Of a stretch of DNA of 64,000 bases, positions 1 to 7,762 are shown one piece after another. Below the pieces are notes generated by a model. The model saw only the letters and a program-made list of their open reading frames with translations, was not told where the DNA came from and did not search any database. This DNA comes from Phycisphaerales bacterium (GTDB lineage Bacteria > Planctomycetota > Phycisphaerae > Phycisphaerales > SM1A02). The stretch lies in the NCBI GenBank assembly GCA_029246705.1, contig JAQWMQ010000003.1, positions 1 to 64,000 of the forward strand, given 5' to 3'. The stretch's first letter is position 1. Each line of letters starts with the position of its first letter. The translations under genes were made by a program, and so were the position numbers.

Positions 1-317
1 TGACCGAAGAACGCAACGCCCTCACCGACCTGCTCGCCGCCTGCTGGAAGGATGACGCCCTGAAGGCCCGCTTCATGGCCGACCCCAAGGCTGTTCTTGC
101 CGAGCGTGGCATCGAGATGCCCGAAGGCATTGATGTCAACGTCGTCGAGAACACCGACAACACCGTCCACATCACCCTGCCGATGGCGCCCGACGGTGGC
201 GTCGAGCTTTCGGATGAAGAACTGAGCAGTGCTGCGGGGGGTGGAACTGCTGTGCTGGGGCTTCCCTCTGGTTACAACGCAAATGGCATTTTCGTGAATA
301 ACGATGCTTGCTCGTAA
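1..317 (+). CDS. RiPP precursor 1, NHLP-type leader (5' end cut by window)
   Basis: The reading frame is open from the window edge; the first base of the start codon lies just outside, because base 1 begins the same TGACCGAAGAACGC string that starts later cassettes. The protein is a leader of about 80 residues (AACWKDDALKARFMADPKAV, VVENTDNTVHITLP) ending in AAGG. This resembles the nitrile-hydratase-type leader (NHLP) family of RiPP precursors. The predicted core after Gly-Gly is Asn/Gly-rich, ending SGYNANGIFVNNDACS, with one Cys. Asn-rich cores on NHLP leaders are known in proteusins, but which modification occurs here cannot be told. No maturase is visible in the window. The last codons overlap the start of the next cassette by 14 bases. 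Confidence 0.85.
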   Translation, partial: TEERNALTDLLAACWKDDALKARFMADPKAVLAERGIEMPEGIDVNVVENTDNTVHITLPMAPDGGVELSDEELSSAAGGGTAVLGLPSGYNANGIFVNNDACS

Positions 318-537
318 GGCTGTTCTTGCCGAGCGTGGCATCGAGATGCCCGATGGCATGGATGTGACCGTCGTCGAGAACAACGACAACACCGTCCACA
401 TCACCCTGCCGATGGCGCCCGACGGTGGCGTCGAGCTTTCGGATGAAGAACTGAGCAGTGCTGCGGGGGGTGGAACTGCTGTGCTGGGGCTTCCCTCTGG
501 TTACAACGCAAATGGCAATTTCGTGAACTGTAATTGA
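304..537 (+). CDS. RiPP precursor 2, leader lacking its N-terminal third
   Basis: This 77-residue ORF starts ATG CTT GCT CGT and joins the leader at KAVLAERGIEMP, so roughly the first 25 leader residues (including the FAACWKDDALKARFMADP part) are missing. The rest repeats cassette 1 with a 229-base offset. Because 229 is not a multiple of three, the duplicated unit is read in a new frame that overlaps the end of cassette 1. The core is a near copy of core 1 but ends NGNFVNCN instead of NGIFVNNDACS. No clear Shine-Dalgarno precedes the ATG, so expression would rely on coupling to cassette 1. It may be a non-functional duplicate. Confidence 0.55.
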   Translation: MLARKAVLAERGIEMPDGMDVTVVENNDNTVHITLPMAPDGGVELSDEELSSAAGGGTAVLGLPSGYNANGNFVNCN

Positions 538-569
538 ACTGGAATGATCAGTTGAAAGGAATCTAAGCG

Positions 570-863
570 ATGACTGAACAACGAAATCAACTTGCTGAAC
601 TCTTTGCCGCTTGCTGGAAGGACGACGCCCTGAAGGCCCGCTTCATGGCCGACCCCAGGGCCGTCCTCGCCGAGCGTGGCATCGAGATGCCCGATGGTAT
701 CGATGTGACCGTCGTCGAGAACACCGACAACACCGTGCACATCACCCTGCCACAGGCCCCCGACGGGCATGCGGAACTTTCAGATGATGAACTGAGCAAT
801 GCTGCGGGGGGCAATGCGGGGCAGGATGACTACATCCTGAATCAGATCATCAATCCATCGTGA
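570..863 (+). CDS. RiPP precursor 3, NHLP-type leader
   Basis: A 97-residue precursor with the full leader (MTEQRNQLAELFAACWKDD..., VVENTDNTVHITLP, LSDDELSNAAGG) and a 16-residue core, NAGQDDYILNQIINPS. The ATG is preceded by AAAGGA at about 555-560, a good ribosome binding site, which supports this start. The core has no Cys and only one Ser, which argues against lanthionine or thiazole chemistry on this member and suggests that modification type varies or targets Asn/Asp/backbone positions. The Gly-Gly before the core fits cleavage by a C39-type peptidase; this is inferred from the leader family. Confidence 0.85.
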   Translation: MTEQRNQLAELFAACWKDDALKARFMADPRAVLAERGIEMPDGIDVTVVENTDNTVHITLPQAPDGHAELSDDELSNAAGGNAGQDDYILNQIINPS

Positions 864-903
864 CTGTCTTTGCTGAACGACTTTTACCACCGAAACGGAA
901 ACC

Positions 904-1182
904 ATGACCAAGGAACGCAACGCCCTCACCGACCTGCTCGCCGCCTGCTGGAAGGATGACGCCCTGAAGGCCCGCTTCATGGCCGACCCCAAGGCTGTCC
1001 TGGCCGAGCGTGGCATCGAGATGCCCGAAGGCATGGATGTCAACGTCGTCGAGAACACCGACAACACCGTCCACATCACCCTGCCCGTGCCTCCCGACGG
1101 ACATGCAGAAATGACAATGGAGGATTTGAGTCAGGCTGCGGGAGGTGCCGGCGCACAGTACATGGAAAGCCTGATGGAATAA
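904..1182 (+). CDS. RiPP precursor 4, NHLP-type leader
   Basis: A 92-residue precursor starting MTKERNALTDLLAACWKDD. The leader is nearly identical to cassettes 1 and 5, but its distal part reads PVPPDGHAEMTMEDLSQAAGG, a second leader subtype shared only with cassette 5. The 11-residue core is AGAQYMESLME, with no Cys. Only weak purine-rich sequence (ACGGAAACC) precedes the ATG. A 9-bp-stem hairpin lies just downstream. Confidence 0.83.
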   Translation: MTKERNALTDLLAACWKDDALKARFMADPKAVLAERGIEMPEGMDVNVVENTDNTVHITLPVPPDGHAEMTMEDLSQAAGGAGAQYMESLME

Positions 1183-1192
1183 GCCCCCGTGT

Positions 1193-1223
1193 AATCGCTG
1201 CTTCCTGATTGCATGCAGCGATT
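1193..1223 (+). other. Inverted repeat between RiPP cassettes 4 and 5
   Basis: AATCGCTGC (1193-1201) pairs perfectly with GCAGCGATT (1215-1223) across a 13-base loop. No T-tract follows, so it is not a standard intrinsic terminator. It could be a processing or attenuating hairpin between precursor genes, or an operator. Confidence 0.45.
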
Positions 1224-1260
1224 GCGCTGACTGATGCACCCTCATTATTGGAGAAAGACC

Positions 1261-1536
1261 TTGACCGAAGAACGCAACGCGCTCACCGACCTCTTTGCCG
1301 CGTGCTGGAAGGATGACGCCCTGAAGGCCCGCTTCATGGCCGACCCCAAGGCCGTCCTCGCCGCGCGTGGCATCGAGATGCCCGAAGGCATGGATGTCAA
1401 CGTCGTCGAGAACTCAGACAACACCGTCCACATCACCCTGCCTGTGCCCCCCGACGGACATGCAGAAATGACAATGGAGGAGTTGAGTCAAGCTGCGGGG
1501 GGTACCAATTACGACGTGGGATTGATAGCAGGATGA
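1261..1536 (+). CDS. RiPP precursor 5, NHLP-type leader, TTG start
   Basis: The chosen start is TTG at 1261, because the residues that follow (TEERNALTDLFAACWKDD) match the other leaders and GGAGA sits about 7 bases upstream. An in-frame ATG at 1234 would add nine residues not seen in any other cassette. The product is 91 residues. The leader has one variant, AARGIEMP instead of AERGIEMP, and the distal MTMEELSQAAGG subtype shared with cassette 4. The core is TNYDVGLIAG, ten residues without Cys or Ser. Confidence 0.82.
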   Translation: MTEERNALTDLFAACWKDDALKARFMADPKAVLAARGIEMPEGMDVNVVENSDNTVHITLPVPPDGHAEMTMEELSQAAGGTNYDVGLIAG

Positions 1537-1559
1537 CGTGATGTGAGTCGGTGATTCGA

Positions 1560-1576
1560 TGTGATCATTGATCACA
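1560..1576. promoter_or_regulatory. Palindrome TGTGATCATTGATCACA, possible operator
   Basis: A perfect 7-bp inverted repeat with a 3-base centre lies in the gap upstream of cassette 6, 53 bases before its ATG. Its arms resemble the CRP/FNR-type half-sites TGTGA and TCACA, but the spacing is one base longer than the CRP consensus. A regulator-binding role is inferred only. Confidence 0.4.
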
Positions 1577-1628
1577 CACTGCAGGATGTAATTACACTGA
1601 TGGTTAACACTTTTTCTGGAGAAAGACC

Positions 1629-1937
1629 ATGACCGAAGAACGCAACGCGCTCACCGACCTGTTCGCCGCGTGCTGGAAGGATGACGCCCTGAAGGCCCGC
1701 TTCATGGCCGACCCCAAGGCCGTCCTGGCCGAGCGTGGCATCGAGATGCCCGGTGGCATCGATGTCAACGTCGTCGAGAACTCAGACAACACCGTGCACA
1801 TCACCCTGCCCAAGGATCCCACCGGATCAACTGAGCTTTCTGACGAAGAACTGACCAGCGCTGCGGGGGGGTTGCCGGCTGTATGTACAACTGGCGCCGG
1901 CTTTACTTCCGTGATTAGCCAGGGCTGCCCGGGCTGA
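1629..1937 (+). CDS. RiPP precursor 6, NHLP-type leader, Cys/Thr/Ser core
   Basis: A 102-residue precursor with GGAGAAAGACC before the ATG. The leader has the conserved body, a variant KDPTGSTELSDEEL segment and the AAGG end. The 21-residue core begins LPAVCTTGAGF and ends SVISQGCPG. It is the longest, Cys-rich core in the array: two Cys, three Thr and two Ser, a composition compatible with thioether or azoline crosslinks. With precursors 3-5 it shows that the core changes completely exactly after Gly-Gly while leader DNA stays almost identical. Confidence 0.86.
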   Translation: MTEERNALTDLFAACWKDDALKARFMADPKAVLAERGIEMPGGIDVNVVENSDNTVHITLPKDPTGSTELSDEELTSAAGGLPAVCTTGAGFTSVISQGCPG

Positions 1938-1976
1938 ATGCTGACGCGCGCGCTTCCAATCCACATGCAACCCTGA

Positions 1977-2026
1977 TGTAACCGGGTGTAACCGGGTGTA
2001 ACCGGGTGTAATCAGGTGTAATCAGG
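1977..2026 (+). repeat. Five tandem 10-bp units leading into a ribosome binding site
   Basis: Three copies of TGTAACCGGG are followed by two of TGTAATCAGG. The last unit runs directly into AGGAG (2024-2028), the ribosome binding site of cassette 7. Copy-number change by slippage would alter only the leader RNA of that gene. Confidence 0.8.
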
Positions 2027-2036
2027 AGAAACGAAC

Positions 2037-2231
2037 ATGACCGAGCAACGCAATGCGGTGGCCGACCCCAAGGCCGTTCTCGCGGAGCGTGGCATCGAAA
2101 TGCCCGATGGTATCGATGTGGCTGCCGTCGAGAACACCGACAATACCGTCCACATCACCCTGCCCATGGCGCCCGACGGACATGCGGAACTTTCAGATGA
2201 TGAGCTGAGCAATGCTGCGGGGGGCACATAG
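2037..2231 (+). CDS. RiPP precursor 7: internally deleted leader with no core
   Basis: A 64-residue ORF with a strong AGGAG before the ATG. It starts MTEQRNAV and then jumps to ADPKAVLAERGIEMP, an in-frame deletion of about 18 leader residues (the FAACWKDDALKARFM segment). It ends SNAAGGT followed at once by the stop codon, so there is no core peptide beyond one Thr. It may be a decayed cassette, a donor of leader sequence for recombination, or a decoy or chaperone-like leader peptide; the sequence does not decide between these. It is the last recognisable cassette. Confidence 0.65.
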   Translation: MTEQRNAVADPKAVLAERGIEMPDGIDVAAVENTDNTVHITLPMAPDGHAELSDDELSNAAGGT

Positions 2232-2684
2232 TGTTGCCAACCCCTGGTTGCTGACTGAGTGCGCTCTGTGCGCTGAGTGATCGTGTTCATCCTCTGCCGT
2301 TACTGGTTGAAGAAGGCTTCGGGTGCCTCGCAAGCAGGCGAGCCTGGTCGAGTGCAGCGCCTGAGTCGGTGCGCTGAGTGTGTCCTCCGGCTTTGGCCCC
2401 CCGTCGTCTTTCGTCGGGTTTCCATCGGGATCCTTTATGGATCGTTCGAGGTTGGCCAGCCCTTCCCGGTACCAAACGAAAAGCGACAAGGAAGCTGTCC
2501 TCGGGGGGCATTGAGCGGGTGCCCGTCGGCCTGGCGTGGGTCCGGCCCCTGGGCGTCTCGGGGTGTCTCGGGGGGTGTCTAGGGGGGGTGTCTAGGGAGA
2601 CTCGATGTGATGGGGCATGGGGAGGACTGAAGGAAGGCGTCGTGGGGGAGTGGGGTTGAACCGTTCCTCTTCTGGTCTTGGGGA

Positions 2685-2726
<42 letters not shown>

Positions 2727-2762
2727 CTGGGTGACCCTCTTCTCATGGTTGTATTACGCGAT

Positions 2763-2803
2763 TGCCGTAGTCATGCCGTAGTCATGCCGTAGTCATGCCG
2801 TAG
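2763..2803. repeat. 11-bp tandem repeat TCATGCCGTAG
   Basis: Three full copies and one partial copy of TCATGCCGTAG in the non-coding gap. The period matches one helical turn of DNA, but no function is evident. Confidence 0.9.
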
Positions 2804-3929
2804 ACTTGTACGGTATGGCTGGCTGAGGAAGGATCTTCTACTCTGCTTACTGAACCTAAACTGGCATGGTATGCATGGTATGAGACACTACATTAACTTT
2901 ACTCATGTATGGATGGAGCTTGTCTCCAGCCAGGGGACGGCGCTCTTTTTTGTGGCTAGGCCTCTCTTTGTGACCGTGTAAATGCCTGTCAATAAGAGGC
3001 ATGAAAGAGAGAGAGCGTGTGGCACGAAGTTGGGGTCTTCGGGTTCAGGGCGGCCAGGTCTGTTGGTTGGTTTCGCTCTATTGCTGGAGATGGCGTAGAG
3101 GCAGCTGTGTATCAATTTTCTGATTTCAGACAGGGTATGCATAAGACGAATGCAGATATGTACAACATGATCATTCAGGCGTGATGGAAGTATCTTGGGT
3201 ATCAATCCCTGTACTACCCTGTCCGCTCTTATGTCTGCGAAGCTGCTTGGTGATTTGAGGTGATTTGAGGTGCTTTGAGTGCTCCTCTCTTCGCGTACTT
3301 GCCCCTTTGAACCTCTTGAGCTGCGCATGAAGCATGTCCATCTCAATGACTGCGATGTCATCTGTGAGCAGCAATGGGAAAGCCCTTGTACGCGGATGAG
3401 GTCGCTTGGACACTCAGCCGAGCGGTCCTCAGTGGACCGAGCCACCCGCTGCCTCATGATCCCTCAGGGGGCCTCACAGGACGTCTCGCGGGACGTCTCA
3501 CCGGACGACTCACCGGGCCTTCGATCGACCGGATTTCATGACCTTCCCCACCGGGTGAAAGGCCGTAGCCGACGGGAGAGCGCCTTGAGCAGCCTCTTTG
3601 GATGACAGGTGAAATGACAGGGGTGACAGACCTGACAGGTGCGCGCTCTTGAGGGGCATCTCGTCGTTCTCTTGATTGACACGCATGCGACAGAAGTGTT
3701 CGCCCTCGTCAACTCTGAGCCCCACTGTCGGCAGCACATGACATGTCGCATCCGGTGCCTGGTCGCACTTCGCAAGGCGGGCTGTCCTGATGATCTGAAT
3801 GATCGAATTGGACTTTCTGTTCGACCATTCGCAAGAAGCACATTCCAGACACGTTTGGTCTTCAACAAGCATCTCGACCGTGGTGCAACACACGGTCAGA
3901 TCTCAATATTCAATCCACAGGAGATTCTC

Positions 3930-4568
3930 ATGATGTCACTGCGTTCAGTGTTTGTGTTGTCTCTCGTTCTTCCTTCTACCCTCTGCATGCATGCGGCAAG
4001 TTCGTCATTGCATGCACATGATGCACATGAGAAAACCTGGTCTCCTCCCGGCCAGTTCGTGCTCGACATCCCGCAGGAGAAATCGAACTTTCGAATACGG
4101 AACCTCGAGTGGAATACCCGGGTGATCCTGGCGGGCCAGCAAAGACCCGATTCCACCCCAAGTGTCCACTTCACGTTCGCCAGGCTTGATGAAGGTGAAG
4201 ATCAGCCCGGAACCATCGTCAAGAGTGCAAGATCGGTCACCCTGACCGATGACATGATCCAGGAGATCGTCTCATGCTTCGCCCCGGATGCGGAAGTCAT
4301 GGCATGGTTTCATGCATCCGATCTTCCTTCGGGGACCGGGGTCAGCGCAACGTACGGTGCGGCACGAGGGCTGTCTGGACGCAACGTGCGGTTCATCGAA
4401 TTCGATCTTCAAGTCGACGACGATGGCATGAAACGTGAGTGCCGTCTGTTCGGAGCGGTTCTCAACCAGGAGGAGATGCTCGAACTGCAGGCGTATTTCA
4501 GCCAGATGAAGAGTCTCCTGCTCCGATTGCAGGCGTACCGGGACACCGGCGTCTTCAAGACTTCTTGA
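3930..4568 (+). CDS. Putative exported protein, unknown function
   Basis: The chosen start is ATG at 3930, because CAGGAG lies 6 bases upstream and the protein then begins with a signal-peptide-like segment (MMSLRSVFVLSLVLPSTLC, followed by small residues). The frame is open further upstream to 3639, but that part looks non-coding. The 212-residue product has a mixed alpha/beta, soluble composition in its mature part and no motif I recognise. It stands alone between the repeat-rich gap and the convergent 4622-5074 gene. A periplasmic or secreted location is inferred from the N-terminus only. Confidence 0.65.
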   Translation: MMSLRSVFVLSLVLPSTLCMHAASSSLHAHDAHEKTWSPPGQFVLDIPQEKSNFRIRNLEWNTRVILAGQQRPDSTPSVHFTFARLDEGEDQPGTIVKSARSVTLTDDMIQEIVSCFAPDAEVMAWFHASDLPSGTGVSATYGAARGLSGRNVRFIEFDLQVDDDGMKRECRLFGAVLNQEEMLELQAYFSQMKSLLLRLQAYRDTGVFKTS

Positions 4569-4621
4569 TGATTCGTGCACGCCGCATGCAGTGAACCTGC
4601 GAGTCCTGGCGGGGCCCGGGT

Positions 4622-5074
4622 TCAGGCCGTCTCGGGATCCTCAGGGGTCTCGAGGCATTCCTCGTAGGTTGCCGCGGCGTAGCTGCCGCCCGGCAGCCCG
4701 GCCCGTTCGGGCAGGTCGGTTCGAAGGTACCGGAGCACGCCGTCGTGGAGTGACAGAGAAAGCGCGCTGAGGTCCTTGCCCTGAAGCTCGATGTGGGTCC
4801 AGCCATGGGCCTGGACCCGCTGGATGTCCACGTGCTGCTCGGCGATGACGTCGTGGTCGTTGCCGGCGATCTCGAGCCAGGCACGAAGCAGGCCGGTGTC
4901 GGCGATCTCGCCGGGCTCGACCTGCAGGACCAGCCGGCAGTCGGCGGTGGGGCGCCGGTCGGTGTCGGAGGGTGGGTTTTCGCAGGTGCGTCCCGCGACC
5001 TGCCAGCACAGACGCATCATGGGGTGCTGGCCGTTGTTGCTGGTGGAGGTTCTGGAGCTGTCGGCAATGGTCAT
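4622..5074 (-). CDS. Hypothetical protein downstream of purD
   Basis: A 150-residue ORF starting 11 bases after the purD stop on the same strand, so probably co-transcribed with ald and purD. The middle (LVLQVEPGEIADTGLLRAWL, EQHVDIQRVQAHGWTHIELQ) looks like an ordered small soluble domain, possibly beta-rich, and the C-terminus is acidic. No signal peptide, membrane segment or known motif is visible. No function is assigned. Confidence 0.6.
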   Translation of the reverse strand: MTIADSSRTSTSNNGQHPMMRLCWQVAGRTCENPPSDTDRRPTADCRLVLQVEPGEIADTGLLRAWLEIAGNDHDVIAEQHVDIQRVQAHGWTHIELQGKDLSALSLSLHDGVLRYLRTDLPERAGLPGGSYAAATYEECLETPEDPETA

Positions 5075-5085
5075 TCAGGAAGATC

Positions 5086-6420
5086 TCATGCTGGAGTCAG
5101 GACCCGTTCACCGATGTCGTGTCGGTAGAAGGCTCCTTCGAACTGGATCAACCCGCACGTGTCGTTCGCGCGGTCGCGTGCGCCTCTGAGTTCATCTGCA
5201 AGCGCCGTCACCCCCAGGACGCGCCCACCGTTGGTCGAGACCCGACCGTCCGGATCAAGCCGTGTTCCTGCATGGAAGACCACCACGTCCTCCTGCCTGG
5301 CGGCCTCGTCGAGTCCGCTGATCGGAAGTCCCTTGCGGTAGCTTCCCGGATACCCCTCCGAGCACATCACCACGGTGCAGGCGGTCTTCGGGGAGAAGTC
5401 GAATGATGCTTCATCAAGCGAGCCGGCAGCGGTCCGCCAGAGGATCTCCAGCAGGTCGCCCTGCAGGCGCATCATCAACGGCTGGCATTCCGGGTCACCG
5501 AAGCGGACGTTGAATTCCAGCACCTTCGGGCCACCGGGGGTCAGCATCAGTCCGGCGTACAGCACGCCTCGGTAGTCGATGCCGTCTCGCCGGAGCGCAT
5601 CGACGATCGGGACCAGGATGTCCCTCTGGACCTGCTCCATCAGGGCATCGGTCGCGAGCGGGGTCGGGCAGTAGGCACCCATGCCACCGGTGTTCGGTCC
5701 GGTGTCGCCTTCGCCGACCTGCTTGTGATCCTGGGCGGGGTCGAGAATCCAGATGCTGTGGCCGTCGACCAGCGCCAGCACGCTGACTTCCTGTCCTTCC
5801 AGTCGTTCCTCGATGACGATCCGGTCACCGGCACTTCCAAAGGAGCGGTCACTCATGATGCTTTCGACCGCTGCCACCGCCTCGGCGCGGTTGGAGCACA
5901 CGATCACGCCCTTGCCCGCCGCCAGGCCGGAAGCCTTGACGACACATGGTTCGTCGCGTTGCTCGAGGTAGTGCAGGGCTGAGTCGCGATCGGTGAAGGT
6001 GCGTCCCTCCGCGGTTGCAATGGCTGCGGAGCGCATCAACTGCTTTGCATAGCCCTTGTCCGCCTCGAGTTTCGCACCGGCAGCGGTGGGGCCGAAGACC
6101 AGGATCGTCTCGGAAGCGAGGGTGTCGGCAAGTCCGTCGGCCAGCGGAGCCTCCGGTCCGACCACCACCAGGTCGATCTTCTCTTCCTCGCAGAACTTCC
6201 TGAGTCGAAAGGTGCCGTTGTTGTCCAGCGGTGTGCTCAGGGATTCCGGGCAGGGCCTGCCAAGTTCCAACAGCCCTGCATTGGCAGTCGAATCGACCCA
6301 GAGGGTTCCAAGCCGGCTGGACTGCTTGAGCTTCCAGGCCAGGGCATGCTCGCGTCCTCCGGTTCCCACCAGGAGGACGTTCACTGATTCTGGAAGTGCT
6401 CTGGGCTTGCGTTTACTCAT
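5086..6420 (-). CDS. purD: Phosphoribosylamine-glycine ligase
   Basis: GAR synthetase makes glycinamide ribonucleotide from phosphoribosylamine, glycine and ATP, the second step of purine synthesis in the cytoplasm. The 444-residue length is near normal for PurD. The N-terminal domain carries VLLVGTGGREHALAWKL. The ATP-grasp part has VVKASGLAAGKGVIVCSNR and the ligand region LDPAQDHKQVGEGDTGPNTG (P-N-T-G-G-M-G-A), and the C-terminal part has LEFNVRFGDPECQ. All are family hallmarks. It starts 17 bases after the ald stop codon and is followed closely by a small hypothetical gene, so the three minus-strand genes probably form one transcript. Confidence 0.97.
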   Translation of the reverse strand: MSKRKPRALPESVNVLLVGTGGREHALAWKLKQSSRLGTLWVDSTANAGLLELGRPCPESLSTPLDNNGTFRLRKFCEEEKIDLVVVGPEAPLADGLADTLASETILVFGPTAAGAKLEADKGYAKQLMRSAAIATAEGRTFTDRDSALHYLEQRDEPCVVKASGLAAGKGVIVCSNRAEAVAAVESIMSDRSFGSAGDRIVIEERLEGQEVSVLALVDGHSIWILDPAQDHKQVGEGDTGPNTGGMGAYCPTPLATDALMEQVQRDILVPIVDALRRDGIDYRGVLYAGLMLTPGGPKVLEFNVRFGDPECQPLMMRLQGDLLEILWRTAAGSLDEASFDFSPKTACTVVMCSEGYPGSYRKGLPISGLDEAARQEDVVVFHAGTRLDPDGRVSTNGGRVLGVTALADELRGARDRANDTCGLIQFEGAFYRHDIGERVLTPA

Positions 6421-6437
6421 TCGGGGCGATGTCCGGT

Positions 6438-7565
6438 TCAGGCGTTGACGAGAAGTGAATCGAGCGAATCACAGGGCAGGCCGTGGGCCTCTGCGACCGG
6501 TGCGTTCACCAGTCGGCCACCCGCGATGTTGATCGCATTCGCGAAGTGAGGGTCGGCGGCGGCCAGGGCCTCGGGGCCCTGGGCGGCGATCTTCCGAGCC
6601 CAGGGGAGGGTGACGTTGGTGAGCGCGATCGTCGAAGTCCTTGCCACGGCTCCGGGCATGTTGGCCACGCAGTAGTGAACGACACCGTCGACGTCGTAGA
6701 TCGGATCCCGGTGGGTCGTGGCCCGAGCGGTCTCGAAGCAGCCACCCTGGTCGATCGCCACGTCGACGACGACCGATGCCGGTTGCATGTGTGCGAGGTC
6801 CGCTCGACTGACGAGGTTCGGAGCCTTCGCCGCCGGCACCAGCACCGCACCGATGACCAGATCCGCCCAGGCCAGGCGTTCCCTGATCGCTTCGGGGTCC
6901 GAATAGATCGTCCTGACGTTTGCCGGCATCATCTCGTCCAGTCGTCGAAGTCTTTCGACGTTGATGTCGAGCATGACCACTTCGGCGCCCAGTCCCGCAG
7001 CCATCCATGCGGCACAGGTGCCGACGACGCCGCCTCCGAGGATCAGCACGTGACCGGGTTCCACTCCGGGTACGCCTCCGAGCAGGACGCCGCGTCCGCC
7101 GAACGGTCGCTCGAGGTATTTCGCGCCTTCCTGGACTGAAAGCTTGCCCGCGACTTCGGACATCGGTGTCAGCAGCGGCAGGCCGCCGGCGTCATCCGTG
7201 AGCGTCTCGTAGGCGATGGCCCAGCATCCACGTTCCATGCAGCCGGTGGTGAGTTCCTTGCCGGCGGCGAAGTGGAAATAGGTGAAGACGAACTGTCCGT
7301 CACGGATCTGTGCGATCTCCGCGGGTTGTGGTTCCTTGACCTTGATGATCATGTCGGCGCGTTCCCAGATCTCCGCGGATTCGGGAACGACCTGGGCGCC
7401 TGCGGCGGTGTAGGCCTCGTCCTTGAACCCGCTGCCGATGCCGCAGCCTGCCTGGACCATGACCTGGTGGCCATCCTTGACGAGGACTTCAGCCCCGACC
7501 GGGCGCAGCCCGACTCGATGTTCATCCGTCTTGACTTCTGTTGGAACGCCGATCAGCATCGCCAT
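6438..7565 (-). CDS. ald: Alanine dehydrogenase
   Basis: NAD-dependent interconversion of L-alanine with pyruvate and ammonium. The 375-residue length matches the family. The N-terminus MLIGVPTEVKTDEHRVGLRP and the substrate-region sequence VKEPQPAEIAQIRDGQFVFT are typical of Ald. The Rossmann motif HVLILGGGVVGTCAAWMAAG binds NAD, and the region with VVDVAIDQGGCFETARATTH is the conserved C-terminal block. It is first in the ald-purD-hypothetical run. Its upstream region is shared divergently with the gene at 7763, which gives each its own promoter space. Confidence 0.97.
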   Translation of the reverse strand: MAMLIGVPTEVKTDEHRVGLRPVGAEVLVKDGHQVMVQAGCGIGSGFKDEAYTAAGAQVVPESAEIWERADMIIKVKEPQPAEIAQIRDGQFVFTYFHFAAGKELTTGCMERGCWAIAYETLTDDAGGLPLLTPMSEVAGKLSVQEGAKYLERPFGGRGVLLGGVPGVEPGHVLILGGGVVGTCAAWMAAGLGAEVVMLDINVERLRRLDEMMPANVRTIYSDPEAIRERLAWADLVIGAVLVPAAKAPNLVSRADLAHMQPASVVVDVAIDQGGCFETARATTHRDPIYDVDGVVHYCVANMPGAVARTSTIALTNVTLPWARKIAAQGPEALAAADPHFANAINIAGGRLVNAPVAEAHGLPCDSLDSLLVNA

Positions 7566-7762
7566 CTCCTGTAAGAGTGCACGAGACCCCGTCCCGGGGG
7601 CTCGATGGGGGACTCAATAGTGTATCGCCCCAGCGGGCTGATGAGACGGTTTCCTCGGGCCCTGACCAGCCTTGATCGTGATACAGTCTGCATTCCCCGC
7701 CGGTCTCGGGGCCCACGAAAGGGGTCCGGGGCAGGCATTGAGGCATTCCTGCGGAGTAAAGC

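Noticed and set aside
1234-1260. ATG at 1234 as start of precursor 5
   Set aside because: It would place nine residues before the leader that no other cassette has; TTG 1261 has a well-spaced GGAGA.
2903-3457. 184-codon minus-strand ORF in the repeat-rich gap
   Set aside because: Random-looking composition, no ribosome binding site, no recognised domain, and it crosses several tandem repeats.
3639-3929. In-frame upstream extension of the exported protein at 3930
   Set aside because: The ATG at 3930 has CAGGAG and begins a signal peptide; the upstream residues look non-coding.
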